Shown: piece after piece, positions 16,632 through 25,031 of the stretch
How positions within the stretch are numbered: position 1 is the first letter of the stretch
Layout of the letters: the number at the start of each line of letters is the position of its first letter
Assembly: GCF_014650875.1 (NCBI RefSeq)
Contig: NZ_BMVU01000012.1
Span: 62,001 to 126,000 of the forward strand
Direction: 5' to 3'
DNA from: Streptomyces minutiscleroticus
GTDB lineage: Bacteria > Actinomycetota > Actinomycetes > Streptomycetales > Streptomycetaceae
Length of the DNA stretch: 64,000 nt
Position numbers and translations under genes: made by a program
Notes under the pieces: model-generated
What the model saw: only the letters and a program-made list of their open reading frames with translations
Database searches by the model: none
Told to the model about the DNA's origin: nothing

Positions 16632-17906
16632 GTGGGCCTTGTCGTGCAGAAGTACGGAGGCTCCTCCGTAGCCGATGCCGAGGGCATCAAGCGCGTCGCC
16701 AAGCGGATCGTGGAAGCGAAGAAGAACGGCAACCAGGTGGTTGTCGTCGTTTCCGCGATGGGCGACACGACGGACGAGCTGATCGATCTCGCCGAGCAGG
16801 TGTCGCCGATGCCTGCCGGGCGTGAGTTCGACATGCTGCTGACCGCCGGAGAGCGGATCTCCATGGCCCTGCTGGCCATGGCGATCAAAAACCTGGGCCA
16901 CGAGGCCCAGAGCTTCACCGGCAGTCAGGCGGGCGTCATCACCGACTCCGTCCACAACAAAGCCCGGATCATCGACGTCACGCCGGGCCGGATCAAGACC
17001 TCGATCGACGAGGGCAACATCGCCATCGTCGCCGGGTTCCAGGGCGTCTCCCAGGACAAGAAGGACATCACCACGCTCGGCCGTGGCGGTTCCGACACCA
17101 CCGCGGTGGCCCTGGCGGCCGCCCTCGACGCCGACGTGTGCGAGATCTACACCGACGTCGACGGCGTGTTCACCGCCGACCCGCGCGTGGTGAAGAAGGC
17201 CCGCAAGATCGACTGGATCTCGTTCGAGGACATGCTGGAGCTGGCCTCGTCCGGGTCCAAGGTGCTGCTCCACCGCTGCGTGGAGTACGCCCGCCGCTAC
17301 AACATCCCGATCCACGTGCGCTCGTCCTTCTCGGGCCTGCAGGGCACCTGGGTCAGCAACGAGCCGAAGCAAGGGGACCAGAAGGTGGAGCAGGCCATCA
17401 TCTCCGGTGTCGCTCACGACACCTCCGAGGCCAAGGTGACGGTCGTCGGCGTCCCGGACAAGCCGGGCGAGGCCGCCTCGATCTTCCGCGCGATCGCCAA
17501 TGCCGAGATCAACATCGACATGGTCGTGCAGAACGTGTCCGCCGCCTCCACCGGCCTGACGGACATCTCCTTCACGCTGCCGAAGACCGAGGGCCGCAAG
17601 GCCATCGACGCGCTGGAGAAGGCCAGGTCGGTCATCGGCTTCGACTCCCTGCGCTACGACGACCAGATCGGCAAGATCTCCCTGGTCGGCGCCGGTATGA
17701 AGACCAACCCGGGCGTCACCGCGAGCTTCTTCGAGGCGCTGTCCGACGCGGGCGTGAACATCGAGCTGATCTCGACCTCCGAGATCCGCATCTCGGTCGT
17801 CACCCGCAAGGACGACGTGCCGGAGGCCGTGCGCGCCGTGCACACCGCCTTCGGGCTCGACTCCGACAGCGACGAGGCCGTCGTCTACGGAGGCACCGGC
17901 CGCTGA
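16632..17906 (+). CDS. lysC: Aspartate kinase, alpha subunit
   Basis: This enzyme phosphorylates aspartate, the first step to lysine/diaminopimelate, threonine and methionine. The 424-residue protein has the kinase signature VVQKYGGSSV at the N terminus, FTGSQAGVIT, TTLGRGGSDTTAVALAAAL and the Asp-rich CEIYTDVDGVFTADPR. Two C-terminal ACT domains follow (about 260-420: VTVVGVPDKPGEAASIFRAI and ISLVGAGMKTNPGVTASFFEAL) for Lys/Thr feedback. The GTG at 16632 has GAGGAG 5 bases upstream. An in-frame internal start probably yields a separate regulatory beta subunit. Its stop overlaps the asd start by one base. Confidence 0.97.
   Translation: MGLVVQKYGGSSVADAEGIKRVAKRIVEAKKNGNQVVVVVSAMGDTTDELIDLAEQVSPMPAGREFDMLLTAGERISMALLAMAIKNLGHEAQSFTGSQAGVITDSVHNKARIIDVTPGRIKTSIDEGNIAIVAGFQGVSQDKKDITTLGRGGSDTTAVALAAALDADVCEIYTDVDGVFTADPRVVKKARKIDWISFEDMLELASSGSKVLLHRCVEYARRYNIPIHVRSSFSGLQGTWVSNEPKQGDQKVEQAIISGVAHDTSEAKVTVVGVPDKPGEAASIFRAIANAEINIDMVVQNVSAASTGLTDISFTLPKTEGRKAIDALEKARSVIGFDSLRYDDQIGKISLVGAGMKTNPGVTASFFEALSDAGVNIELISTSEIRISVVTRKDDVPEAVRAVHTAFGLDSDSDEAVVYGGTGR
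17385..17906 (+). CDS. Aspartate kinase beta subunit (internal in-frame start)
   Basis: A GTG at 17385, in frame with lysC, is preceded by AAGGGGA ending seven bases earlier. It would give a 173-residue protein made of the two ACT domains only, beginning MEQAIISGVAHD. Overlapping alpha/beta products from one gene are established for Corynebacterium and Bacillus aspartate kinases, with a beta subunit of almost this length. Here it is inferred from the ribosome site and the start position; it is a second product of the same frame rather than a separate gene. Confidence 0.6.
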   Translation: MEQAIISGVAHDTSEAKVTVVGVPDKPGEAASIFRAIANAEINIDMVVQNVSAASTGLTDISFTLPKTEGRKAIDALEKARSVIGFDSLRYDDQIGKISLVGAGMKTNPGVTASFFEALSDAGVNIELISTSEIRISVVTRKDDVPEAVRAVHTAFGLDSDSDEAVVYGGTGR

Positions 17907-18973
17907 TGGACCGGACCGGGAAGCCGGCGCTCGCGGTCGTGGGAGCGACCGGGGCCGTCGGCACGGTCATGCTCCAGATCCTGTCCCAGCACGCGGACAT
18001 CTGGGGCGAGATCCGCCTGATCGCCTCCCCGCGCTCGGCCGGCCGCAAGCTGGCCGTGCGCGGCGAGGAGGTCGAGGTCGTGGCGCTCTGCGAGGAGGCA
18101 TTCGACGGGATCGACGTCGCCATGTTCGACGTGCCCGACGAGGTCTCCGCGCGCTGGGCGCCTCTCGCCGCCTCCCGGGGCGCGGTCGTCGTCGACAGCT
18201 CCGCTGCCTTCCGGATGGACCCGGACGTGCCGCTGGTCGTGCCCGAGGTCAATCCGCACGCCGCCCGCATCCGCCCGCGCTCCCTCGTGGCCGGCCCCAA
18301 CTGCACGACGCTCTCCATGATCGTCGCGCTGGGCGCGCTGCACGCCGAGTTCGGACTGCGCGAGCTGGTGGTCTCCAGCTACCAGGCGGTGAGCGGGGCG
18401 GGCCGCGCCGGTGTGGACACCCTGCGCCGCCAGCTGTCCCTCGTCGCCGGCACGGAGCTGGGCACCGGCCCCGGCGACGTGCGCCGGGCCGTCGGGGACG
18501 ACACCGGTCCCTTCCCCGAGCCCGTCGCGCTCAACGTGGTGCCCTGGGTCGGGTCCCTGCGCGAGGACGGCTGGTCCTCGGAGGAGATGAAGGTCCGCGA
18601 CGAGTCCCGCAAGATCCTCGGCCTGCCGGACCTGCCCGTCGCCGTCACGTGCGTGCGCGTGCCCGTGGTCACCACGCACTCGCTGACCGTCCACGCGCGC
18701 TTCGAGGACGAGGTGACCGTCGACCGGGCCCGCGAGATCCTCGCCACGGCCCCGGGCGTCGTGCTCTGCGACGACCCGGCCTCGGGGGAGTTCCCGACGC
18801 CCGCCGACGTCGTGGGGACCGACCCCACCTGGGTCGGGCGGGTGCGCAGGGCGCTCGACGACCCGACCGCCCTCGAACTCTTCGTCTGCGGCGACAACCT
18901 GCGCAAGGGGGCGGCGCTGAACACCGCCCAGATCGCCGAACTGGTGGCCGCGGAGTTCACCGGCGCCCCGTGA
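17906..18973 (+). CDS. asd: Aspartate-semialdehyde dehydrogenase
   Basis: The 355-residue NADPH-dependent enzyme reduces aspartyl phosphate to aspartate semialdehyde. The Rossmann loop AVVGATGAVGTVML is at the N terminus. The catalytic Cys is C133 in VAGPNCTTLSM, followed by SYQAVSGAGRAG. The substrate-binding SSEEMKVRDESRKILG and VTCVRVPVVTTHS (active-site region) are intact. The C terminus GDNLRKGAALNTAQIAE is diagnostic. The ATG at 17906 overlaps the lysC stop (TGATG) with GGAGG about a dozen bases upstream, so lysC-asd is a coupled operon. A terminator-like stem lies at 19111-19146. Confidence 0.97.
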   Translation: MDRTGKPALAVVGATGAVGTVMLQILSQHADIWGEIRLIASPRSAGRKLAVRGEEVEVVALCEEAFDGIDVAMFDVPDEVSARWAPLAASRGAVVVDSSAAFRMDPDVPLVVPEVNPHAARIRPRSLVAGPNCTTLSMIVALGALHAEFGLRELVVSSYQAVSGAGRAGVDTLRRQLSLVAGTELGTGPGDVRRAVGDDTGPFPEPVALNVVPWVGSLREDGWSSEEMKVRDESRKILGLPDLPVAVTCVRVPVVTTHSLTVHARFEDEVTVDRAREILATAPGVVLCDDPASGEFPTPADVVGTDPTWVGRVRRALDDPTALELFVCGDNLRKGAALNTAQIAELVAAEFTGAP

Positions 18974-19314
18974 GCGCGGCCGGCGGCCCGGTCCCGCCGG
19001 AAAAACTTACGGCCACGGCCGAAAACCTGATTAGGATCTGTGTGCGTTTCGTGATCCGGTGGGTGGGCCGGACCACTTCGTCCGGTCTCTCCGGCGTACC
19101 GAGGACTTTTCTCCCCGTACCGCGCAACCGCGCGCGCTACGGGGAGCGTCTTTGCGGTCGCCCTCCAGGGGCGTCCGGGAAGCGCGGTCACATGGGGCTT
19201 AGGGGAAGAGCTGGTACGCATGAGGGCATATGGCACAACGACGGACGTGATGTCTGAAGCGAACCCGTTGCCCGTCGCGTACAACCCCCGAGGGGTGACA
19301 CGGGTCCAACAGGC
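18974..19314. other. Gap between asd and the ECF sigma gene
   Basis: The 341 bases hold no credible gene. They contain a TAGGAT -10-like box at 19032-19037 and an inverted repeat at 19111-19146. This is probably the terminator region of asd and the promoter region of the sigma operon. Confidence 0.5.
19111..19146 (+). terminator. Terminator-like stem downstream of asd
   Basis: Nine-base arms CTCCCCGTA and TACGGGGAG pair perfectly around 18 GC-rich bases that can fold further, followed by CGTCTTTG. Confidence 0.5.
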
Positions 19315-20010
19315 GTGGCAGAGGTACTCGACTTCTCTCCGAAGCTCTTCGAGCAAGGGGTTCCCCCGGCGGCGGCGCGCGGTGCGTCCCTGCAGCCGCC
19401 CCGCCGTTCCCGCCGGGGCGGCCCGTCCGGCGGCATGCCGGTGATCGCCCCCATGCCCGCGGCGCGGTCGGCCCGCGTCCCGAGCCAGCGGGAGGGCGTC
19501 GAGGACACCGTGGCCGTCGGCACGACGGTCGACCACCTCACCGAGACCTACCGGGCGCACTACCGCTCGCTGCTCGGCCTGGCGGCGCTGCTGCTCGACG
19601 ACACCGCGTCCTGCGAGGACGTCGTGCAGGAGGCGTTCATCCGGGTGCACTCGGCGCGCAAGCGCGTGCGCGACCCGGAGAAGACGCTGGCGTACCTGCG
19701 CCAGACCGTCGTCAACCTCTCCCGCTCGGCCCTGCGCCGCCGCATCCTCGGCCTGAAGCTGCTGTCGAAGCCGATGCCGGACATGGCGAGCGCCGAGGAG
19801 GGCGCGTACGACCAGCTGGAGCGCGACGCCCTCATCAAGGCGATGCGCGGCCTGCAGCGCCGCCAGCGCGAGGTCCTGGTCCTGAGATACTTCGCGGACA
19901 TGACCGAGGCGCAGGTCGCCGAGACGCTCGGCCTGTCGCTGGGTTCGGTGAAGGCGTACGGTTCCCGCGGCATAGCGGCGCTGCGGGTGGCCATGGGGAC
20001 CCCGGCATGA
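19315..20010 (+). CDS. SigE-family (ECF) RNA polymerase sigma factor
   Basis: The 231-residue protein has sigma region 2 (about 80-140: YRAHYRSLLGLAALLLDD, CEDVVQEAFIRVHSARKR) and region 4 (about 170-225: MRGLQRRQREVLVLRYFADM, QVAETLGLSLGSVKAYGSRGIAALR). The N-terminal 60 residues are Arg/Pro-rich and may not be translated. The GTG at 19315 has no clear ribosome site, and later ATGs at codons 41 and 47 are alternatives. The 3' end overlaps the next gene by 4 bp (ATGA). That partner is a membrane protein, the usual arrangement for a sigma factor held by an anti-sigma. Confidence 0.88.
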   Translation: MAEVLDFSPKLFEQGVPPAAARGASLQPPRRSRRGGPSGGMPVIAPMPAARSARVPSQREGVEDTVAVGTTVDHLTETYRAHYRSLLGLAALLLDDTASCEDVVQEAFIRVHSARKRVRDPEKTLAYLRQTVVNLSRSALRRRILGLKLLSKPMPDMASAEEGAYDQLERDALIKAMRGLQRRQREVLVLRYFADMTEAQVAETLGLSLGSVKAYGSRGIAALRVAMGTPA

Positions 20011-21644
20011 GCGAGCACGACGAGCGGCACGGGCCGCGCGACCGGCACGAGCACGGCGGGGACGAGCACGGCAGGGACGAGCGGCGGTACGCGGCCGGAC
20101 GTCACGGCGAAGAGCACGAACAGCAGGCTGGGAACGGAACTGTGAATCACGGCCCCTCCGACCGACCGGGTTCCGGAGAACCGGGCGAGCCGGGCAGGAC
20201 GGACGCGAGCACGGACACCGGCGAGGGCGGCTCCGGCGCGGCCGCCGACCGGGACGCGGCGGACGCGGGCGGCCGGTCCGCGGCCTCGGCCGTACCCGGG
20301 ACGTCCGACCCCACCGCACCGGCCGCCTCCGAGCCGTCCGCCCCCACCATGCCGACCGCCTCCGGGACCTCCGGCTCCACGGCCGCGGACACCTCTGCGG
20401 CGTCCGGTTCCGCGGCGTCGGACGTCCCCGAGACGGTGGCTCTTCCGAGGGCGGGCGGCTCCGAGGCGTCCGGTTCCACGGCGTCGGACGTGCCTGAAAC
20501 GGTGACTCTTCCGGCCGCGGACGTCCCTGCGGCGTCCGGCTCCGCGGCGTCGGACGTCCCCGAGACGGTGGCTCTTCCGGCGGTCGGCGGCTCCAAGGCG
20601 TCCGGCGGCTCCGGGACGTCCGGTGGCGCGGGCGCGGGGGACACGGACGGGCCCGGTCTCGACGAACTGGCCCTGCGCCGGCTGCTGCACCAGGCCGTCG
20701 ACGAGATCGAGCCCACGGACGGCACGCTGGAGCACCTGCGGCGCGCGGTGCCGGCCCGGCGGGCGCGCAAGCGCCAGGCCGCCGTCGGCATGGCCGCCGC
20801 GGCCCTGTTCATCGGTACGGCCGTCCCGGCGCTCCTGCACGTCTCCCAGGCCACCGGCCCCAACGCCGACCCGTCGATCGCCGCCAACAGCGAGCGGACC
20901 AAGGACGAGGGCGGCAAGGCCGAGGAGGCGGCCGACGGCGGCAGCAAATCCGACGCCTCCTCCGAGAAGTCGGACGGCGGCGGCAAGGACGGCAAGAAGG
21001 AGAAGAAGGACAGGGAGAGCGGCGCGAGCAGCGGCGCCACCAGCGGGGCCGATCCGTCGACGACCTCGGCGAGCGCGCCGGCCTGTACGCCGGTGCAGCT
21101 CGGCAGCGCCACCGCGAACGTCGGCGCGCCCGACGCGGCCGGCGCGGTCTACGGCTCCTTCCGGGTCGCCAACGTCTCCTCCGCCAGCTGTACCGTCACC
21201 GGGCCCGGCGCGGTGACGGTCGCCCCCCAGGGCGCGGCCGACGGCTCGCAGGTCCACGCGGCCCGGCACGTGGCGGGCGATGCGGCGGCCGGGCTGCCCG
21301 ACCCGTCGACGGAGTCCGGCACGCTGGTCCTAGTGCCCGGCGCGGCGTACGAGGTGAAGTTCGCCTGGGTGCCGTCGCAGACCTGCCCGTCCACGGGCGG
21401 CGGCGGCGACGGCGAACCCGTGCCCGACCCGTCGCCCACGAACCCTCCCGTCGAGGGCGGCGACGACACCGCCTCCGAGGGCGACAACACGATGTCCACG
21501 CAGCTCATGCGGCAGGACGGCACGCTGGACGGCAGCGTCGCGGTCTCCCACACGGCGCAGGGCGGCGCCCCGACGGCGACGACGACCGTCTCCAACGCGT
21601 GCGCGGGCTCGGTGTACTACACGGGAGTACTGGCGACGTCCTGA
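20007..21644 (+). CDS. Membrane partner of the ECF sigma factor (putative anti-sigma or surface protein)
   Basis: The 545-residue protein has a low-complexity Gly/Asp/Glu/Ala N terminus carrying a 66-bp tandem repeat, then LDELALRRLLHQAVDEIEPTDGTLEHLRRAVPARRARKR. That conserved helix-plus-basic stretch leads into a single membrane helix near 257-280 (AVGMAAAALFIGTAVPALL). Outside is a Ser/Gly/Lys-rich stalk and a beta-rich domain with CTPVQLGS and CTVTGPGAVTV, of the kind labelled DUF4232-like. Coupling to the sigma gene suggests that the cytoplasmic part controls the sigma factor. No zinc HxxxCxxC motif is seen, so anti-sigma function is inference. Confidence 0.82.
   Translation: MSEHDERHGPRDRHEHGGDEHGRDERRYAAGRHGEEHEQQAGNGTVNHGPSDRPGSGEPGEPGRTDASTDTGEGGSGAAADRDAADAGGRSAASAVPGTSDPTAPAASEPSAPTMPTASGTSGSTAADTSAASGSAASDVPETVALPRAGGSEASGSTASDVPETVTLPAADVPAASGSAASDVPETVALPAVGGSKASGGSGTSGGAGAGDTDGPGLDELALRRLLHQAVDEIEPTDGTLEHLRRAVPARRARKRQAAVGMAAAALFIGTAVPALLHVSQATGPNADPSIAANSERTKDEGGKAEEAADGGSKSDASSEKSDGGGKDGKKEKKDRESGASSGATSGADPSTTSASAPACTPVQLGSATANVGAPDAAGAVYGSFRVANVSSASCTVTGPGAVTVAPQGAADGSQVHAARHVAGDAAAGLPDPSTESGTLVLVPGAAYEVKFAWVPSQTCPSTGGGGDGEPVPDPSPTNPPVEGGDDTASEGDNTMSTQLMRQDGTLDGSVAVSHTAQGGAPTATTTVSNACAGSVYYTGVLATS
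20400..20597 (+). repeat. Three in-frame 66-bp tandem repeats
   Basis: Repeat units start at 20400, 20466 and 20532, with a degenerate fourth beginning at 20598. Each encodes 22 residues centred on ASDVPETVALP. They lie in the disordered N-terminal part of the sigma-partner protein. Confidence 0.9.
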
Positions 21645-21777
21645 GACGGGACGGAGCGGACCGGGGACCGGGCCGGGAGCATCGTCCGGAGACGGGGATC
21701 CCGGGACGGGGGAGTCCGGGGACGGAACGGCTCGGCGAAGATCCGGCGGCCCGGTGGGCGACGGTCGGCCCGGCGGA

Positions 21778-21799
21778 CGGGCGGACGTCCGTCCGCCCG
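21778..21799. terminator. Bidirectional terminator
   Basis: Nine-base arms CGGGCGGAC and GTCCGCCCG pair perfectly around a GTCC loop between convergent gene ends. Confidence 0.6.
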
Positions 21800-21832
21800 G
21801 TGAAGCCGTCCGCGGTCGGGCGGCGGAAGTGG

Positions 21833-22750
21833 TCAGGCGGTGGGAGCCGCCGGCGCCCGGTCGGCGTCCCTGCCGCCGGAGCCGCCTTCGCCGCCGGAGG
21901 CGTCCGCCGCACCCGGCCCGTCCGCGGTCGTGGACGCGGCCCCCGGGGAGCGGTCCTCGCCGTCCCCGTCCGTGCTGCTCCCGTCCGGCCCCGTCTCCAC
22001 GAGCCCCAGCTCCGCGTCGCGGGCGAACTCCACCTCGCGGCGCAGCAGCCGGAACCACATGAAGACGACGAAGCCCGCGAAGACGAACCACTCGCCGGTG
22101 TAGCCGAGGTTCTGGAACGCCTTCAGGTCCAGGCCCGTGTTCTGCGGCGCCTTCGCGGGCACGGCGGTCATCCCGGAGTCCGCGTCGGCGAGCGTGATCC
22201 AGGCGTCGTACACGTCGTACGGCACGATGTTCACCAGCGAGGCCGCGCTGATCACACCGGTCTGGCCCGCCGGGAACCCGCCCGCCGCGGTCACGCCGTC
22301 CGCCCCCGGGCTCTCGGACGCCTGCAGCGCGCCGGTCACGGTGACCTCGCCGGACGGGGCCGCGGGCGCCTTCGCCGCGTCCGCGTCGCCCGGGAGCCAG
22401 CCCCGGACGACGGGCAGCGCCCTGCCGCCCTCGACGCGCAGCATGGTCAGGACGTAGAAGCCGCGCCTGCCGTCCAGCGTCCGGTCCGGTACGAGCAGCT
22501 GCTCGCCGTACCGGCCCGTCGCCGTGGCCTGCCGCCCCGACGTGCTCCGGTCGACGGGCAGCAGCTCGGCCAGCGGCCGGGCGGGCTCCCGCTCGGCCGA
22601 CTCGGCCTGCTCGCTCACGGACCGGTGGTCCTGCATCCGGTCCTCGAACCGGCCCAGCTGCCACGACCCCATGAAGACGCAGAAGGGGATGGCCAGCAGG
22701 ACGAAGACGTTGATCCCCCACCAGCGGGGCGTCAGCAGGAACCGGTACAC
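21833..22750 (-). CDS. SURF1-family cytochrome oxidase assembly protein
   Basis: The 305-residue protein begins MYRFLLTPRWWGINVFVLLAIPFCVFMGSWQLGRFEDR. This gives the first membrane helix and the family-typical WWxxNxxVL...WQLxR pattern. The outer domain contains the SURF1 signatures GRYGEQLLVPDRTLDGRRGFYVLT and LPVVRGWLP. A second helix follows in LGYTGEWFVFAGFVVFMWFRLL and the tail is acidic and Gly-rich. SURF1 assists heme insertion into cytochrome c oxidase. The GTG at 22750 is only one base from a GGAGG, but a TACCGT box seven bases upstream suits a leaderless start. Confidence 0.92.
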   Translation of the reverse strand: MYRFLLTPRWWGINVFVLLAIPFCVFMGSWQLGRFEDRMQDHRSVSEQAESAEREPARPLAELLPVDRSTSGRQATATGRYGEQLLVPDRTLDGRRGFYVLTMLRVEGGRALPVVRGWLPGDADAAKAPAAPSGEVTVTGALQASESPGADGVTAAGGFPAGQTGVISAASLVNIVPYDVYDAWITLADADSGMTAVPAKAPQNTGLDLKAFQNLGYTGEWFVFAGFVVFMWFRLLRREVEFARDAELGLVETGPDGSSTDGDGEDRSPGAASTTADGPGAADASGGEGGSGGRDADRAPAAPTA

Positions 22751-22757
22751 GCCTCCA

Positions 22758-22763
22758 ACGGTA
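22758..22763 (-). promoter_or_regulatory. -10 box, leaderless SURF1 transcript
   Basis: On the minus strand TACCGT is followed by seven bases and the GTG at 22750. Confidence 0.4.
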
Positions 22764-22930
22764 CGGTGCCCGCCCCGGAGTCCGGGCCGAGGGGTACCGC
22801 CACGGCCGCCTCCGCGCCGTCCCCGCACCGCCGCCGTGGCCGGCGGTGCCCCGGCCGCCGCGGACGCGGCGGCCGTCCCCTCGCCACCGCCGCGGCGGGT
22901 GTCCCGGCCGCCGCGGCGGGCGCCCGGGGG

Positions 22931-24886
22931 CTACCGCCGGGGCAGGTGCCGGTCCGCGAAGTCCAGCTCCAGCCTGACCTGCTTGATCCGCTCGTCCACC
23001 ACCAGCGAGCCGTGCCCCGCGTCGTACCGGTACACCTCGTGCACGGCGCCGCGCGCGGCGAGCCGGTCCACGTAGTTCTCCACCTGGCGGATCGGGCAGC
23101 GCGGGTCGTTGACCCCGGCGGAGATGTAGACCGGGGCCTTCACGTCGTCGACGTACGTCAGGGGCGACGAGGCGGCGAAGCGCTCGGGCACTTCCTCCGG
23201 GGTGCCGCCGAGGAGCGTCCGGTCCATCGCCTTCAGCGCCTCCATCTCGTCGTGGTACGCCGTGACGTAGTCCGCGACGGGGACCACGGCGATGCCGAGG
23301 GTCCACGCCTCCGGCTGCACGCCGAGGCCGAGCAGCGTGAGGTAGCCGCCCCACGAGCCGCCGGTGAGGACGAGTCGCTCGGGGTCCGCGAGCCCGGACG
23401 ACACCGCCCACTCCCGCACCGCCGCGATGTCCTCCAGCTCGATCAGGCCGACCCGGTGCTTGAGCGCGTCCGTCCACTCCCGGCCGTACCCCGTCGAGCC
23501 CCGGTAGTTGACGCGCACCACCGCGTACCCGTGGTCCACCCAGGCGGCCGGGCCGGCCGCGAAGGAGTCGCTGTCGTGCCAGGTCGGCCCGCCGTGGATG
23601 TCGAAGACGGTGGGCAGGGGACCGGTCGTGCCGGCCGGGCGCTGGACCAGTGCGTGGATGCGGCCGCCGGGCCCCTCCACCCACACGTCCTCCACCGGGA
23701 CCGAGCCGGGCGACTTCATGCCGGGCGGGTCGAGCACCACGGCGCCGGTGGTCGAGCGCACCGACGACGGCTCGGCCGAGGACGACCACAGGTACTCCAC
23801 GGTGCCGTCCGGCCGGGCGGTCGCGCCCGACACCGACCCCCGCGGCGTCGGCACCCGCTCCAGCGCGCCCGACGCCAGGTCGTAGCGCCACAGCTCGCTG
23901 CGCGCCTCGAAGCCGTGCACGACCAGCAGGGCCGACCCGTCCGGGTACCACTCGGCGCCCACGTCACCGGGCAGGTCCAGGACCAGCTCCGTCTCCTCGC
24001 CCGTGGCGACGTCCCACACCAGCGGCTCCCACCGGCCGCGCCGCTGGTGCCCGACGAGCAGCCGCGTGTCCCCGTCGACGGGGGCGAAGCCCAGCACCTC
24101 CAGGCCCAGCTCCTCCTTGCCGCCCCTGGTGTCGTCCAGCTCGGCGACCGTCGATCCGTCCGGGCGCAGCACCCGCAGCGCCGAGTGCATCGCGTCGCCG
24201 TGCTCGGTGTGCTCGATCGCGATCAGCGTCCCGTCGTGGGAGAGGTCGCCGACGCCGGCCGACTCGCGGTGCCGGTAGATCTCGACCGGCTTCTCGCCCT
24301 CCCTGACCAGGTGGATCGTCGAGCCGTCCTCGTCGGTGGAGCGCCCGACGACCGCCGTGCGCCCGTCCCGGCCGAGGGCGAGCCCGGCCGGGTAGGACGG
24401 TTCGAGCCCCGGCGCGGCCGGCTCGTCGCCCGAGGCCCCGGGCCCCGCCGGGCCCCGTCCCCCCGGCGCCCCGGCGAACGGCTGGCGCCGCCAGATCCCG
24501 AACTCGTCGCCGTCCTTGTCGTCGAACCACCAGATCCACTCGCCGTCGGGCGTCAGCGTCCCGTCCGTCGTGCCGTTCGGCCGGTCCGTCACCTGTCGCT
24601 GCTCACCCGTGGCCCGGTCCCAGGCGTACAGCTCGTACGTGCCCGTCGCGTTCGAGGAGAACAGCGCGCGGTCGGGGGCGTCCTCGGCCCAGTCGGGCAG
24701 TGACACCCGGGGCGCCCGGAACCGCTTCTCCCAGTCCGGTACGGCCTCGCCCCCCGGCGCGCCGTCCCGGGGCCCGCCGCCCCGCGGCGCCGCCCTCGGC
24801 ACCGCTCCCGCCTGCGGCGTCTCGATGTGTGCCGCTCCTGCCTGCGTCGTTCCGTCGTCCGGTCCCGACCCGTTGCTCTCAGTCAT
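22931..24886 (-). CDS. S9 family (prolyl oligopeptidase / acylaminoacyl) peptidase
   Basis: The 651-residue protein has an N-terminal beta-propeller (about 50-390) with repeating GEWIWWFDD and GTLIAIEHT type strands. A C-terminal alpha/beta hydrolase domain (about 400-651) follows. The nucleophile is S511 in LTGGSWGGYL. The Asp is near 594 in SAGVNDPRCP and the His near 626 in YDAGHGSL. The oxyanion region FDIHGGPTWHDS is intact. No signal peptide is seen, so it is cytoplasmic and expected to cleave short peptides. The N-terminal 50 residues are Gly/Pro-rich and poorly conserved in type. Confidence 0.95.
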   Translation of the reverse strand: MTESNGSGPDDGTTQAGAAHIETPQAGAVPRAAPRGGGPRDGAPGGEAVPDWEKRFRAPRVSLPDWAEDAPDRALFSSNATGTYELYAWDRATGEQRQVTDRPNGTTDGTLTPDGEWIWWFDDKDGDEFGIWRRQPFAGAPGGRGPAGPGASGDEPAAPGLEPSYPAGLALGRDGRTAVVGRSTDEDGSTIHLVREGEKPVEIYRHRESAGVGDLSHDGTLIAIEHTEHGDAMHSALRVLRPDGSTVAELDDTRGGKEELGLEVLGFAPVDGDTRLLVGHQRRGRWEPLVWDVATGEETELVLDLPGDVGAEWYPDGSALLVVHGFEARSELWRYDLASGALERVPTPRGSVSGATARPDGTVEYLWSSSAEPSSVRSTTGAVVLDPPGMKSPGSVPVEDVWVEGPGGRIHALVQRPAGTTGPLPTVFDIHGGPTWHDSDSFAAGPAAWVDHGYAVVRVNYRGSTGYGREWTDALKHRVGLIELEDIAAVREWAVSSGLADPERLVLTGGSWGGYLTLLGLGVQPEAWTLGIAVVPVADYVTAYHDEMEALKAMDRTLLGGTPEEVPERFAASSPLTYVDDVKAPVYISAGVNDPRCPIRQVENYVDRLAARGAVHEVYRYDAGHGSLVVDERIKQVRLELDFADRHLPRR

Positions 24887-25031
24887 GGCCCCATACTGCC
24901 CGGCCCGGGCGGGAACGTGCGGGAGAGCGTCCTCGCCTGTGGAAAACTCCTCCCCGGCCGTGCCGGGCCCGGCACGCGGCGTCCGTGCGTACGCCCCGGA
25001 ACGGCCCCCGGAGCGTTCCCAGGACGGGTCG

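Noticed and set aside
21330..23951. Long minus-strand frame spanning SURF1 and the peptidase
   Set aside because: It crosses two clear genes in another frame and contains only low-complexity Arg/Gly sequence.
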